Origin: Bedellia somnulentella
Taxonomy: Eukaryota > Arthropoda > Insecta > Lepidoptera > Bedelliidae
Reading direction: 5' to 3'
Assembly (NCBI GenBank): GCA_963576735.1
Contig: OY755198.1
Span: 7,998,001 to 8,062,000 of the forward strand
Length of the DNA stretch: 64,000 bases
Shown here one piece after another: positions 63,886 to 64,000 of the stretch (positions within the stretch are counted from its first letter, which is position 1; every line of letters starts with the position of its first letter). The notes under the pieces are model-generated. The model did no database searches. It saw nothing but the letters and a program-made list of their open reading frames with translations, and had not been told where the DNA came from. The position numbers and the translations under genes are program-made.

Positions 63886-64000
63886 TGGAGAGGTCAATAA
63901 ATTAGAGTCATGTGAGATAGATGTACAACAACATGGTGAAACTGATGACTATGCGTTAATCTGCATAAACAATACAACAATCCAGTCATACTTAAATCTA
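63886..64000 (+). other. Unidentified sequence at window end
   Basis: A + strand frame stays open for ~38 codons to the edge (NKLESCEIDVQQHGETDDYA is part of it), with no domain that I recognise. The minus strand, expected to continue gypsy Pol, has stops in all frames here. It may be another element or a host exon cut by the window end. Confidence 0.25.

Noticed and set aside
1..64000. CRISPR arrays, prophage or operon-like features
   Set aside because: No short spaced direct repeats, ribosome-binding patterns or gene runs of bacterial type; splice signals and eukaryotic repeats dominate.

Overview
The window looks like nuclear DNA of an insect, most probably a moth or butterfly (Lepidoptera). 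The basis is AT-rich intergenic sequence packed with repeat families I recognise from lepidopteran genomes: tRNA-derived SINEs with a CCCCTTCGGGG tail, RTE-type tails ending in ATTTATAATATTAGTA, repeats with a GGGCGATGCGG core, BEL and gypsy LTR elements and many short inverted-repeat elements. There are also spliced genes of insect type, including a ZAD zinc-finger gene. There are no operons and no bacterial features.

Layout. (1) 1-37761: a head-to-tail array of a complex unit of about 6.0 kb. There are six complete copies (starts at 1, 6030, 12055, 18085, 24541 and 30385) and a broken seventh from 36832; the left end lies outside the window. The unit encodes no intact protein. It is a patchwork of SINE pieces, a reverse-transcriptase scrap, a PHD-finger scrap, a tRNA-arm fold-back and a TATA-bearing first exon of a THAP-type gene that carries a stop. 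Copies 1-3 are almost identical. Copy 4 gained a TTA-flanked MITE. Copies 5 and 6 also share a 1.9-kb deletion and two GATA-flanked elements, and copy 6 alone has a TTAA-flanked element nested in the MITE. These insertions give an expansion history. (2) 37762-40853: small mobile elements (a TTA-flanked MITE, a TRIM-like LTR element, tRNA-like fold-backs, LINE scraps). (3) 40854-60780: one host gene on the + strand, a ZAD-C2H2 zinc-finger protein. I can assemble it from four exons with compatible phases (587 codons). Its second intron is about 17 kb and holds a recent non-autonomous BEL element inserted in an OTU-like reading frame, LINE, RTE and copia remnants, a long-TIR element, a P-element-like (THAP) transposase remnant and an 82-bp tandem repeat. 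(4) 60781-64000: a nest of elements: a Jockey-like LINE remnant, a shrunken diverged copy of the array unit, an RTE-like LINE in that copy, a gypsy element in the LINE and a SINE-like repeat in the gypsy element.

Only the ZAD-C2H2 gene looks like a host gene able to make a protein. Such genes generally encode DNA-binding regulators, and many act on repeats or heterochromatin. A role here is speculation, but the gene sits between the array and a relic of the same repeat. All coordinates and motifs were read by eye; family names rest on recognised motifs, not on searches.
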